A DNA stretch of 17,427 bases from an uncultured Blautia sp. (GTDB lineage Bacteria > Bacillota > Clostridia > Lachnospirales > Lachnospiraceae). A program made the position numbers and the translations under genes. The stretch covers positions 1-17,427 of the forward strand of contig CAMNGN010000024.1 in assembly GCA_946538475.1 (NCBI GenBank), given 5' to 3'. Each line of letters starts with the position of its first letter. The stretch's first letter is position 1. The notes below the pieces were generated by a model. It worked only from the letters and a program-made list of their open reading frames with translations, was not told the origin of the DNA and ran no database searches. Below, in pieces: positions 1 to 6,567 of the stretch.

Positions 1-3
1 GTT

Positions 4-678
4 TCAGTCTACTAACCGGATCAGGCCCCTGTCCGGCACAGCCTCAAAGGAGAGCATGCAGATCAATGCGATGATCGCACCCTGAAATTTCCCGTTTCCA
101 TCAAGATTGACGATACCCTGATCATAGTCCCCATTGATATAACAGTTTCCGCAATCCTCGATTTTCAACGAATCCACATCCTCATGTGCGACCGTTTTCA
201 CGTCCTTCTTTTTCACAAAAACGCTTCGCTTATCTGTAATCGCAAAGTATTCTTTTCCTTTTGAGAAAATGCCTTTATTTCCATAGACGATCACGCGCTC
301 ATCCGCATCCATAACCTGCTCTAACACGCCCATGGCTTTTTCGATCTGCTCCTCTCGAGTACCTTTCATGGAAATATCATCCGAAAAAGGCATCTTTTTA
401 AGCATATACTCTTCAACCTGAGCCGCAGTTTCAAAAGTACTCATGCAATGGACGATGGACCGGATGCAGCCGGAGCCTCCGGCTTTTTTCATGACTTTTG
501 AAAGGTCGTTTTCGAGCAGAAATACTTCTTCGTTCAATCCAAAGTAATCTGCCGAAGCCGCCTTATCCTCCCGGTTTTCTTCTTCGAACCTTGCACCGCA
601 AAAAGGACATCTCCATGCCTTCTGAATACGCAGACGTTCCAGGTTTCCGCCGCACTGATCACATTTTCTGATTTCCAT
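4..678 (-). CDS. Zinc-ribbon protein with PH-like C-terminal domain
   Basis: A 224-residue soluble protein. The N-terminus carries a zinc ribbon with Cys6, Cys9, Cys24 and Cys27 (CX2C-X14-CX2C). The middle, about residues 55-110, is a charged helical region. The C-terminal part, about residues 120-220 (DERVIVYGNKGIF, then EYFAITDKRSVFVKKKDV), has the strand pattern of bacterial PH-like domains. The start at 678 is preferred over an upstream extension to 918 because it begins the zinc ribbon cleanly, sits one base after the stop of the upstream membrane-protein gene (TAA-A-ATG), and has an AGGAAG ribosome site inside that gene's tail. It is therefore probably the third gene of the recQ operon and translationally coupled. 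The function is unknown; the domain reading is from pattern only. Confidence 0.75.
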   Translation of the reverse strand: MEIRKCDQCGGNLERLRIQKAWRCPFCGARFEEENREDKAASADYFGLNEEVFLLENDLSKVMKKAGGSGCIRSIVHCMSTFETAAQVEEYMLKKMPFSDDISMKGTREEQIEKAMGVLEQVMDADERVIVYGNKGIFSKGKEYFAITDKRSVFVKKKDVKTVAHEDVDSLKIEDCGNCYINGDYDQGIVNLDGNGKFQGAIIALICMLSFEAVPDRGLIRLVD

Positions 679-679
679 T

Positions 680-1642
680 TTATTCTTCCTCTTTTGATTT
701 ATGCGAAAATTTTGTGGTCCATTGTCTTTTTCCGGTTTCTGCATATGTCGCAAACATATGGGCATAGGCTTCCGGCAGATCGACCCTCGAAAGCAACGTT
801 CCGGTGCTGTCGGGAATCTCCGGTGAAATATGGCCTGTTGCATCTTCAGGATTCGGGAATAACGGATTCTCGCTTCCCGACACGTAAAACTTCCCAAATT
901 GATAGTAGCCATACACACAGAATCCGTCTTTTAGCGGTCCATATATGAGCGCGTCTTCCTTTATCGATTTGATCTTTCCGGTCCACGGATATCCCAGCTG
1001 TGTTTCGACTTCCGAAAAATCCCGGCAAATCTGTTCGATCGGAGCTTTCATCCCCGGAACCGTCTGAATCTCGGATGTAAACGTGTTGAACGGATTATTT
1101 CCGGCCCCCATAGCCCACAGGGCGATAGCCTCGATGAGAAGCATTGTACCGGTAATGATCGATTTTTCAGTAAAGCCGGCCTTAACTGCCGGGACAATTC
1201 CAAGAATAACAACTATGACGGCTGCTATGCGGAACACAACAGAAATCTTCCATTGTGATCCCGGTGTTTCTGCACTGCTTCCCGCTATGGCAAAGAAAAG
1301 GAGCGCTTCTATCAGGAGCAGAGTGGCGATGGTAATGCTTCTTCCGCTGCCACCTTCCCGATAAATACCGGAAATAGCGAGCGTGTTCACCGCAATCCCA
1401 AGCACAATAAACAATATCCCGATGAGAATGGTCCCTTTTTGTCCGGCAGGCCGGTTAAACGTAAACCCCAGTCTGAAAAAGCCGACGCAAAACAGGAACG
1501 CCGAAACGCCAAACAGTAGATAAAACCAAAAGTCTATTTTTTGTGGGAGCAGGAACAAAATCCCGTTGGAGGCGATGAGGCAGGCGATGTCTATGATACG
1601 TTCTATAATGGTAGACTGTCTCTTTTCGTTATCTTTGTTCAT
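680..1642 (-). CDS. Six-helix membrane protein with soluble C-terminal domain, unknown function
   Basis: A 320-residue protein starting MNKDNEKRQ. About six hydrophobic helices fill residues 15-195, followed by a soluble tail of about 120 residues rich in aromatic residues (GFCVYGYYQFGKFYVSG). The segments TLLLIEALLFFAIAG and TMLLIEAIALWAMGAG resemble each other, so the membrane part looks like an internal duplication. The chosen ATG at 1642 has AGGAG 11 bases upstream. The frame stays open to an ATG at 1744 that overlaps the recQ stop (ATGA); that longer form would add 34 residues, partly encoded by the palindromic repeat at 1663-1689. I consider it less likely, because those residues are lysine-rich and repeat-derived. 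Probably cotranscribed with recQ and the zinc-ribbon gene. I do not recognise the family. Confidence 0.72.
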   Translation of the reverse strand: MNKDNEKRQSTIIERIIDIACLIASNGILFLLPQKIDFWFYLLFGVSAFLFCVGFFRLGFTFNRPAGQKGTILIGILFIVLGIAVNTLAISGIYREGGSGRSITIATLLLIEALLFFAIAGSSAETPGSQWKISVVFRIAAVIVVILGIVPAVKAGFTEKSIITGTMLLIEAIALWAMGAGNNPFNTFTSEIQTVPGMKAPIEQICRDFSEVETQLGYPWTGKIKSIKEDALIYGPLKDGFCVYGYYQFGKFYVSGSENPLFPNPEDATGHISPEIPDSTGTLLSRVDLPEAYAHMFATYAETGKRQWTTKFSHKSKEEE

Positions 1643-1662
1643 AGAGGTTGCTACTCCTATCA

Positions 1663-1689
1663 TGGAACGGGGGACGGTTCCTCGTTCCA
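1663..1689 (+). repeat. REP-like palindromic repeat, copy 1
   Basis: A 27-base unit beginning TGGAACG and ending CGTTCCA, with core GGGGACGGTTCC. With G-U pairs the plus-strand transcript folds into a 12-bp hairpin with a 3-base loop. It is the exact reverse complement of the unit at 1751-1777. Confidence 0.85.
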
Positions 1690-1740
1690 CTTTTTTCTTT
1701 TTCAGGCATAGGGCGATTTCTCGTTTCGCTCCTTCTTCTC

Positions 1741-4023
1741 TCATTCATTGTGGAACGAGGAACCGTCCCCCGTTCCATAATACTCCACGATCTCTTTCTG
1801 AATCTCGGGCGGATACATCAATATGGTATAAACAGTCCCTGACTTGGCTTCTTTCTCCACCGAAGTAATTCCTTTGGAGAGGCCAAGCGCTGTTTGTGTC
1901 TGATACGTTCGGCCGTTAACGTACTTTTCTTCCACATACCCCATCTGTGTCAGCACCCTGAAAATATCTGTCCCAAAGATTTGTTTTACGTTTTCCGCAG
2001 TCGTGATCCTGTTCAGCTCATCTTTTATCTCGGTCACCACATAAAGGTCCTTATATACAAAATTATCGCCATCACCCGGATTAAGGCGGAATGGTTGTTT
2101 GGGTTGCTTTTCTTTTTTACGCCTTCTTTCAGGCTTCGTTTTTTCCTGTGTGTCTGCGTCTTCCGTGTCGTCGATAAAGCCGGTAACCGCACCCGGATTG
2201 GCTTCTTTAAATCCGGTTATCTCCTCGATAAACCTGCTGCCATACTTATTGAATTTCGCCTCACCGACGCCGGATACTTCCAGCATCGACTCTTTATCCT
2301 GCGGTGCTTTCGCACTCATATCGACAAGTGTCTTATCGTTGAAAATGATGTACGGAGGCAGCCCTTCTTCATGGGCGATCGTAAGACGAAGCTTTCGCAG
2401 ATCGTCAAAGAGATTATAGCCTGCTTTCGTAAGAACGTCTGTTCTCTTCTTATGATCTTTGCCAATCTTTCGTTCGGGCTCTTTTTCCTTGATCGTGCGG
2501 ATCAGAACACGTGTATCCGGATCTTTCAGCGGAGCTATATTTCCCAGACGGACCACACTGTATTTTTCTGCGGTTTGGTAAAGATAGCCTTCCATGATCA
2601 TCTGATTGACCAGGACGCGAAGTTCATCCTCCGAGTATTTCTTGAGCACTCCATACGTTTTGTAATGTATTGTACCAAGTTCTCTGAGCCTTGCTCTGTT
2701 CGCGCCAAGGAGCGTACCCAGTACAATATTCAGGCCATACCTTCCTCTCGTCTCCCAGACACAGTTGATGACCTGTTTTGCATCGTCGGTCATATCGATC
2801 TCTGAAAATTCCCGCTGACAGTTTCCGCAGTTGTCGCAGGGTTCGCTGCGTTTTTCCCCAAAATAATCGAGGATGTAATTACGCAGGCAGCCGGTGGTTT
2901 TGCAGTATTGTTCCATGATCTGAAGCCGTTTGGCATCACGCTCCATGATCAGTTCGACATCTTCGTCGGGAATCTCCGTAAAGTCTTTGTGTTCAAGCAG
3001 GAATTTGTTGATCATGATATCCTGCGGTGAAAACAGCAGAATGCACTGCGCCTGCTCACCGTCACGCCCCGCACGGCCGGCTTCCTGATAATAGTTTTCC
3101 ATGCTCTGCGGCATATTGTAATGGATGACATATCTGACGTTAGATTTGTCGATGCCCATTCCGAAAGCGTTCGTTGCAACGATGACCGGGCGTCTGTCAT
3201 AGATGAAATCGTCCTGGCTGACTTTACGGTCTAAATTGCCCATTCCCGCGTGGTATCTGGCAACCGCTGCGCCTTCTGCGGACAACAGCTCGTACAATGT
3301 ATCTACATTTTTTCGCGTTGCGCAATAAATGATGCCGCTGTCGTCCGGATGCTTTCTTATATAGTCCAGCACATAGTCATCCTTTTTTTTGACCGTCTGA
3401 ACATCGAAGAAGAGATTTTCACGATCAAAACCGGTGACGACGGTCTTAGGCGTCCGAAGTTTGAGGACGCAGGAAATGTCCGTCTTTACTTCTTCCGTGG
3501 CCGTGGCGGTAAATGCGCTTACCACAGGTCTGGTTTGCAGGCGGTCTATAAATTCCACGATTTTCAGGTAACTCGGCCTGAAATCCTGCCCCCACTGAGA
3601 GATACAGTGAGCCTCATCGACCGTCACCATCGAAATGTCGACCCGCTCGGTGAAATCTATAAAATCAAAGCTTTCCAGACGCTCGGGAGCAACATACAGG
3701 ATCTTGTATGCACCCAGCATGGCGTTTCCGTATGCCCTTGAAATCTGCGCTTCCGTCAGCGACGAGTTGATATACCCGGCATGGATTCCCGCTTCGTTCA
3801 ACGCCTTTACCTGATCCTGCATGAGCGAGATCAGCGGCGAAATAACGACCGTGATTCCCGGAAGCAGCATCGCCGGAACCTGATAGCATATCGATTTTCC
3901 CGCGCCGGTCGGCATGATCGCCAGCACATCTCTCCCTTCCAGTATCGCATCGATGATCTCCTCCTGGCCGGGTTTGAATGAATCATATCCAAAATATTTT
4001 TTCAGTGTGTCTCTTGCATCCAT
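1741..4023 (-). CDS. recQ: ATP-dependent DNA helicase RecQ
   Basis: A 760-residue RecQ helicase, a 3'-5' DNA unwinding enzyme of recombination and replication repair. Walker A MPTGAGKS is at 37-44 and DEAH at 136-139, followed by the RecQ aromatic loop (CISQWGQDFRPSY). Motif VI reads QEAGRAGRDGE near 313-323. Zinc-binding cysteines are at 374, 396, 399 and 402. A winged-helix RQC region follows (about 405-500), then an HRDC domain (about 530-605). After a lysine-rich linker there is an extra C-terminal module of about 100 residues (650-750) that the 600-residue E. coli type lacks. The final dozen residues come from a palindromic repeat, so the natural C-terminus has probably been replaced. 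The start has AAGGA six bases upstream. First gene of a three-gene operon; the promoter may lie in the transporter remnant upstream (TATTAT at 4074-4069, weak). Confidence 0.96.
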   Translation of the reverse strand: MDARDTLKKYFGYDSFKPGQEEIIDAILEGRDVLAIMPTGAGKSICYQVPAMLLPGITVVISPLISLMQDQVKALNEAGIHAGYINSSLTEAQISRAYGNAMLGAYKILYVAPERLESFDFIDFTERVDISMVTVDEAHCISQWGQDFRPSYLKIVEFIDRLQTRPVVSAFTATATEEVKTDISCVLKLRTPKTVVTGFDRENLFFDVQTVKKKDDYVLDYIRKHPDDSGIIYCATRKNVDTLYELLSAEGAAVARYHAGMGNLDRKVSQDDFIYDRRPVIVATNAFGMGIDKSNVRYVIHYNMPQSMENYYQEAGRAGRDGEQAQCILLFSPQDIMINKFLLEHKDFTEIPDEDVELIMERDAKRLQIMEQYCKTTGCLRNYILDYFGEKRSEPCDNCGNCQREFSEIDMTDDAKQVINCVWETRGRYGLNIVLGTLLGANRARLRELGTIHYKTYGVLKKYSEDELRVLVNQMIMEGYLYQTAEKYSVVRLGNIAPLKDPDTRVLIRTIKEKEPERKIGKDHKKRTDVLTKAGYNLFDDLRKLRLTIAHEEGLPPYIIFNDKTLVDMSAKAPQDKESMLEVSGVGEAKFNKYGSRFIEEITGFKEANPGAVTGFIDDTEDADTQEKTKPERRRKKEKQPKQPFRLNPGDGDNFVYKDLYVVTEIKDELNRITTAENVKQIFGTDIFRVLTQMGYVEEKYVNGRTYQTQTALGLSKGITSVEKEAKSGTVYTILMYPPEIQKEIVEYYGTGDGSSFHNE
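1751..1777 (-). repeat. REP-like palindromic repeat, copy 2, inverted
   Basis: An exact 27-base inverted copy of 1663-1689, separated from it by 61 bases; together they have REPIN layout (two REP units facing each other). It lies inside the 3' end of recQ and encodes most of the residues YGTGDGSSFHNE. Confidence 0.85.
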
Positions 4024-4032
4024 TTTTCATCC

Positions 4033-4218
4033 TTATAACCGGGGGGCGGTCCCCCGGTTCACCACTCTATAATAGTACACAAAACAAATGATGATCTGAT
4101 ACACGGTAGAAAAGGGGATTCCCAGGCCAATTGAAAACAATGTGCCTATATATTTTCTCATCAGATATGCTACCGGTATACGGATCAGGAAAGCGGCTGT
4201 CAGAAAGATCACGATCTT
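4033..4218 (-). pseudogene. Remnant of MATE-family transporter, C-terminal fragment
   Basis: An open stretch of 61 codons with no start codon, bounded upstream by an in-frame TGA at 4221-4219. It reads AAFLIRIPVAYLMRKYIG, then LFSIGLGIPFSTVYQIIICF and VYYYR, which matches the last two helices of MATE/NorM-type multidrug efflux proteins as I know them. The tail VVNRGTAPRL is encoded by the GC-rich hairpin at 4037-4059. The remaining 400 or so residues are absent. This is a decayed gene, and it may now serve as the leader of recQ. Confidence 0.6.
4037..4059. repeat. Diverged REP-like hairpin upstream of recQ
   Basis: A perfect 9-bp stem AACCGGGGG/CCCCCGGTT with a 5-base loop. The core GGGGGACCG resembles the 27-base repeats at 1663 and 1751. 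It lies 14 bases before the recQ start codon and would form a stable structure in the recQ leader. Confidence 0.6.
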
Positions 4219-4255
4219 TCATTGTCCGACTTTTCCAAATTATATCATACGCCTG

Positions 4256-4372
4256 CATGAATTTCCACAAAGAGCTATAACGCAGGATTCCACGAGGCGA
4301 ATTTCCCATACGCCCACATGGATTTCCGCATAGATTTACAGCGTCAGATTCCCCGGGCGACACTCACCCGCC
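4256..4372. repeat. Degenerate tandem repeat, two 61-bp units
   Basis: Units begin at 4256 and 4317, both with CATG-ATTTCC-CA-AGA, and share GATTCC-CG-GCGA at the same offset about 30 bases in; similarity fades in the last 15 bases. A further short match (GGCGTATG on the minus strand) flanks unit 1. Noncoding, origin unknown. Confidence 0.5.
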
Positions 4373-4416
4373 AAACGAAGATGTCCATACCCTCAGTTCA
4401 CACTTATTTCGCCAAA

Positions 4417-4447
4417 ATGTCAATATCTACCGAATACATGTCAATAT
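4417..4447 (+). promoter_or_regulatory. Pair of direct repeats ATGTCAATAT, 21-bp period
   Basis: ATGTCAATAT occurs at 4417-4426 and again at 4438-4447. A 21-bp centre spacing places both on the same face of the helix, just upstream of the promoter for the secreted-protein gene. The layout (about 10-bp repeats with an 11-bp gap) is that of tandem activator sites such as those of LytTR regulators. The identity of the regulator is inference. Confidence 0.45.
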
Positions 4448-4476
4448 AGCATCTGTTATCCCTTAAATATCAGGGC

Positions 4477-4482
4477 TAATAT
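4477..4482 (+). promoter_or_regulatory. Probable -10 element (TAATAT) of the small secreted-protein gene
   Basis: TAATAT lies 60 bases before the start codon. No recognisable -35 sits 17 bases upstream (TGTTAT), which fits an activator-dependent promoter served by the direct repeats ending at 4447. Confidence 0.35.
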
Positions 4483-4542
4483 GCATATCGTACAGAACAA
4501 AAAGACAAAAAAAACAGATTCCTGTTGAAGGAGGAATTAGTA

Positions 4543-4896
4543 ATGAAGAAAAACATGGCAATATTAATGACCGCACTTACCCTGGCTTTTCCGCCCGCGA
4601 TGGCAGCAAACGCGACAGTATCTGAAGCATCCGTAATTGATGAAACATCCTATACAAAGTATCAGGATATTGATTACACCGGAAGTCTGGGCGAGAAGCT
4701 GAAGATTCATGTACAGTCAACAGAAGATGAAGCAGAAATGTTATTAACCTTTGATTTTTATGGAGATAAAGCATCAGTAAAAGTTTCCCGTACAGATGAC
4801 GGAAGATTTGTCGTCACAGACGGTGGATTCTTTGCCACAGATGGAGCCGAAGTTGCTGAGCTGTCGGTAGAGAATAGCAACTGGAAACTGATATAA
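4543..4896 (+). CDS. Small secreted protein, unknown function
   Basis: A 117-residue protein. MKKNMAILMTALTLAFPPAMAANA is a typical signal peptide: two lysines, a hydrophobic core and a likely cleavage after AMA. The mature part of about 95 residues is mostly predicted strand, with a DIDYTGSLGEKLKIHV segment and a GFFATDGAEVAEL segment, and contains no cysteine. The start at 4543 is set by AAGGAGGAATTAGTA just upstream; the in-frame ATG at 4525 lies ahead of that site and is rejected. It stands alone between its own promoter region and a strong terminator. I do not recognise the family; it is expected to be exported across the cytoplasmic membrane. Confidence 0.8.
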   Translation: MKKNMAILMTALTLAFPPAMAANATVSEASVIDETSYTKYQDIDYTGSLGEKLKIHVQSTEDEAEMLLTFDFYGDKASVKVSRTDDGRFVVTDGGFFATDGAEVAELSVENSNWKLI

Positions 4897-4900
4897 ATGA

Positions 4901-4946
4901 GACTGTCGTACTAACAAAAAAAGTTAGTCGACAGTCTTATTTTTAT
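4901..4946 (+). terminator. Intrinsic terminator of the small secreted-protein gene
   Basis: A stem of GACTGTCG plus CTAAC pairing with GTTAG plus CGACAGTC, with one bulge and an A-rich loop, followed by TTATTTTTAT. It starts four bases after the stop codon. The reverse strand has a weaker T-tract, so it may partly serve the convergent cyclase gene too. Confidence 0.85.
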
Positions 4947-4960
4947 ATTCCCGGATTTAT

Positions 4961-4981
4961 GAGGAACCGTCCCCCGTTCCA
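4961..4981 (-). repeat. REP-like palindromic repeat, copy 3, truncated
   Basis: GAGGAACCGTCCCCCGTTCC plus A matches positions 7-27 of the unit at 1751-1777 exactly; the first six bases of the left arm are missing. It lies in the gap between two convergent genes. Confidence 0.75.
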
Positions 4982-4985
4982 CATT

Positions 4986-6146
4986 TCATCGCCCGACGCG
5001 AAGCCTGGCTTTTCGTTCATATAGCATCCGGTCTGCCTGCTTGATATATTCATTAAGCGGTATGCTCGGATCGGTGCACTCCACATAGCCGACAGTCATG
5101 GCAAGCTGATAGGGCTTGTCCTGCGAGAGCTCGGTGAGGAGAACCGAAAGGTCCCGGATGAGGGCTTCGGGATCACGCTCGGGATCGACGCTTCTGTCAG
5201 GCTTCCGGGACATCAGGAATTCATCCCCGCCGAACCTTGCCGCGAAGCCGCTATACTTCCCGATCGTGCGCTTCAGTGCCATACTGCAGCATACCAGGGC
5301 CGCGTCGCCTTCTATGTGACCGTAGATGTCATTGATCATCTTGAAATTGTTCAGATCTCCAATATAAAGATAAAGTGGATGTGCCACCGTAACATGAGTC
5401 AACTGTTCCGACAGGTACTCTTCCGCCTTACGCCGGTTATTCATTCCGGTCAGCGCATCAGAGTTGATGTTTGACTCCTGCAGGAAGATAAAGATCCGCA
5501 TGATCACCGCAAATACAGCAACGGGAAGGATTGAGGCCTTCTGCATAAAGCTGTCCACCACAATATAGAGAATGATCAGAAGAACCGAACCGGCGAGCGT
5601 AATGTCGGCCTGACGGGCGTATGACGTGCGTGTCTGTACCGCGCTTGCAGCAGCCACGAAAACCACTGCCAGAAGATACATGGCCGCCAGCACGAGCGTC
5701 GGCAAATACAGCACCTCATGGACAAAATATCCTTCCGGACTCAATGTAAACACCAACCCGGTCCAGGGATTCAGTACGATCAGTATCGTGATAATACATG
5801 CCGGAATCTGTCTGATCCGGCGTCCTGAGGGAGTCTGAAAGAACTTCAGCATCCTCCTCTCCATCACAAACAGGAAAAACGAAGCAGCACAGTTGGTCAC
5901 CGACCAGAGGCTCACCGAACATACTATCATCAGGACGATCCGCGGAAGCTGAATCGCGTCATATTCATGTAAGGTCCAGAGCGTGTTGCATACCAGATAC
6001 TGCATATGCGTGACAATAAGCGCACCGAACCAGGTTTTCTCATCCCTTCGGGTGATATCACGTCCTGTTCTGGCAAGAATATAGATATCCAGCAACAGGA
6101 AGGTGAATTGAAATATACCAAATGCAGATAGGACGTCACTGTTCAT
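4986..6146 (-). CDS. Membrane diguanylate cyclase (GGDEF protein)
   Basis: A 386-residue protein that should make c-di-GMP from two GTP. The N-terminal 220 residues hold about six hydrophobic helices with little extracytoplasmic sequence, so the input domain is in the membrane. The GGDEF domain (about 225-386) opens with DALTGMNNRR, has DLNNFKMINDIYGHIEGD for nucleotide binding, and an intact GGDEF at 306-310. The allosteric I-site (RxxD six residues before GGDEF) is absent; the sequence there is KYSG, so product inhibition by that route is unlikely. The start is supported by AAAGGAG nine bases upstream. It is monocistronic and convergent with the small secreted-protein gene. The signal sensed is unknown. 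Confidence 0.92.
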   Translation of the reverse strand: MNSDVLSAFGIFQFTFLLLDIYILARTGRDITRRDEKTWFGALIVTHMQYLVCNTLWTLHEYDAIQLPRIVLMIVCSVSLWSVTNCAASFFLFVMERRMLKFFQTPSGRRIRQIPACIITILIVLNPWTGLVFTLSPEGYFVHEVLYLPTLVLAAMYLLAVVFVAAASAVQTRTSYARQADITLAGSVLLIILYIVVDSFMQKASILPVAVFAVIMRIFIFLQESNINSDALTGMNNRRKAEEYLSEQLTHVTVAHPLYLYIGDLNNFKMINDIYGHIEGDAALVCCSMALKRTIGKYSGFAARFGGDEFLMSRKPDRSVDPERDPEALIRDLSVLLTELSQDKPYQLAMTVGYVECTDPSIPLNEYIKQADRMLYERKARLRVGR

Positions 6147-6420
6147 ACTTTTTTGACTCCTTTCAAAACATGGGATAATTCTTTTGTCTTGCTAATCGGT
6201 CTTTATTCTTTCCCACGCAAGTGAAAGAGGGTGCACTCAGGGAGGACATCGGGCTGAAAATGCACTACTTCTTTTGTTCTTTCATCAAAGCTTTTAGTAC
6301 ATTTTACCATAAGATCAGCAAAAAAGCGAGTAAAATTATAAACGACCTATTCTTCTGCGAGTCAACCGATCATTTTCGGGTAAATCCTTACAGCATATGG
6401 ATTTATCTGATATTTCAACT

Positions 6421-6459
6421 GATGCAAACCGATGCAAACGAGAAGGAACTGTCCCCTTA
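6421..6459. repeat. Tandem decamer beside a GGAACTGTCCCC half-repeat
   Basis: GATGCAAACC is followed directly by GATGCAAACG (6421-6440), then GGAACTGTCCCC at 6445-6456, which resembles the GGAACCGTCCCC core of the REP-like repeats. The 420-base gap 6147-6567 otherwise holds AT-rich noncoding sequence and the promoter at 6506-6534. Confidence 0.4.
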
Positions 6460-6505
6460 TCTTACCGTAAGCCGGATAAATTATGTCATATTCAACAAAA
6501 AAGTG

Positions 6506-6534
6506 TTTAAAACCCTCCTTTTTCATGATAAAAT
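6506..6534 (+). promoter_or_regulatory. Promoter of the DHH phosphoesterase gene
   Basis: TTTAAA (-35) and TAAAAT (-10) are separated by 17 bases, with an extended -10 TG one base before the hexamer. The start codon is 33 bases further on, behind an AAAGGAGGAATTACC ribosome site. Confidence 0.55.
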
Positions 6535-6567
6535 GATTACAAAAGACATCATAAAGGAGGAATTACC

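Noticed and set aside
1894..2805. Plus-strand open frame of 303 codons opposite recQ
   Set aside because: It lies wholly antisense to an unmistakable RecQ coding sequence, has no ribosome site and gives a Phe/Cys/Arg-rich composition typical of antisense frames.
6190..6260. Possible c-di-GMP riboswitch (CCCACGCAAGTGAAAGAGG segment)
   Set aside because: The CACGCA string recalls GEMM-type aptamers, but the second helix, the tetraloop receptor and the conserved loop are missing, and it does not lead a gene in the right orientation.
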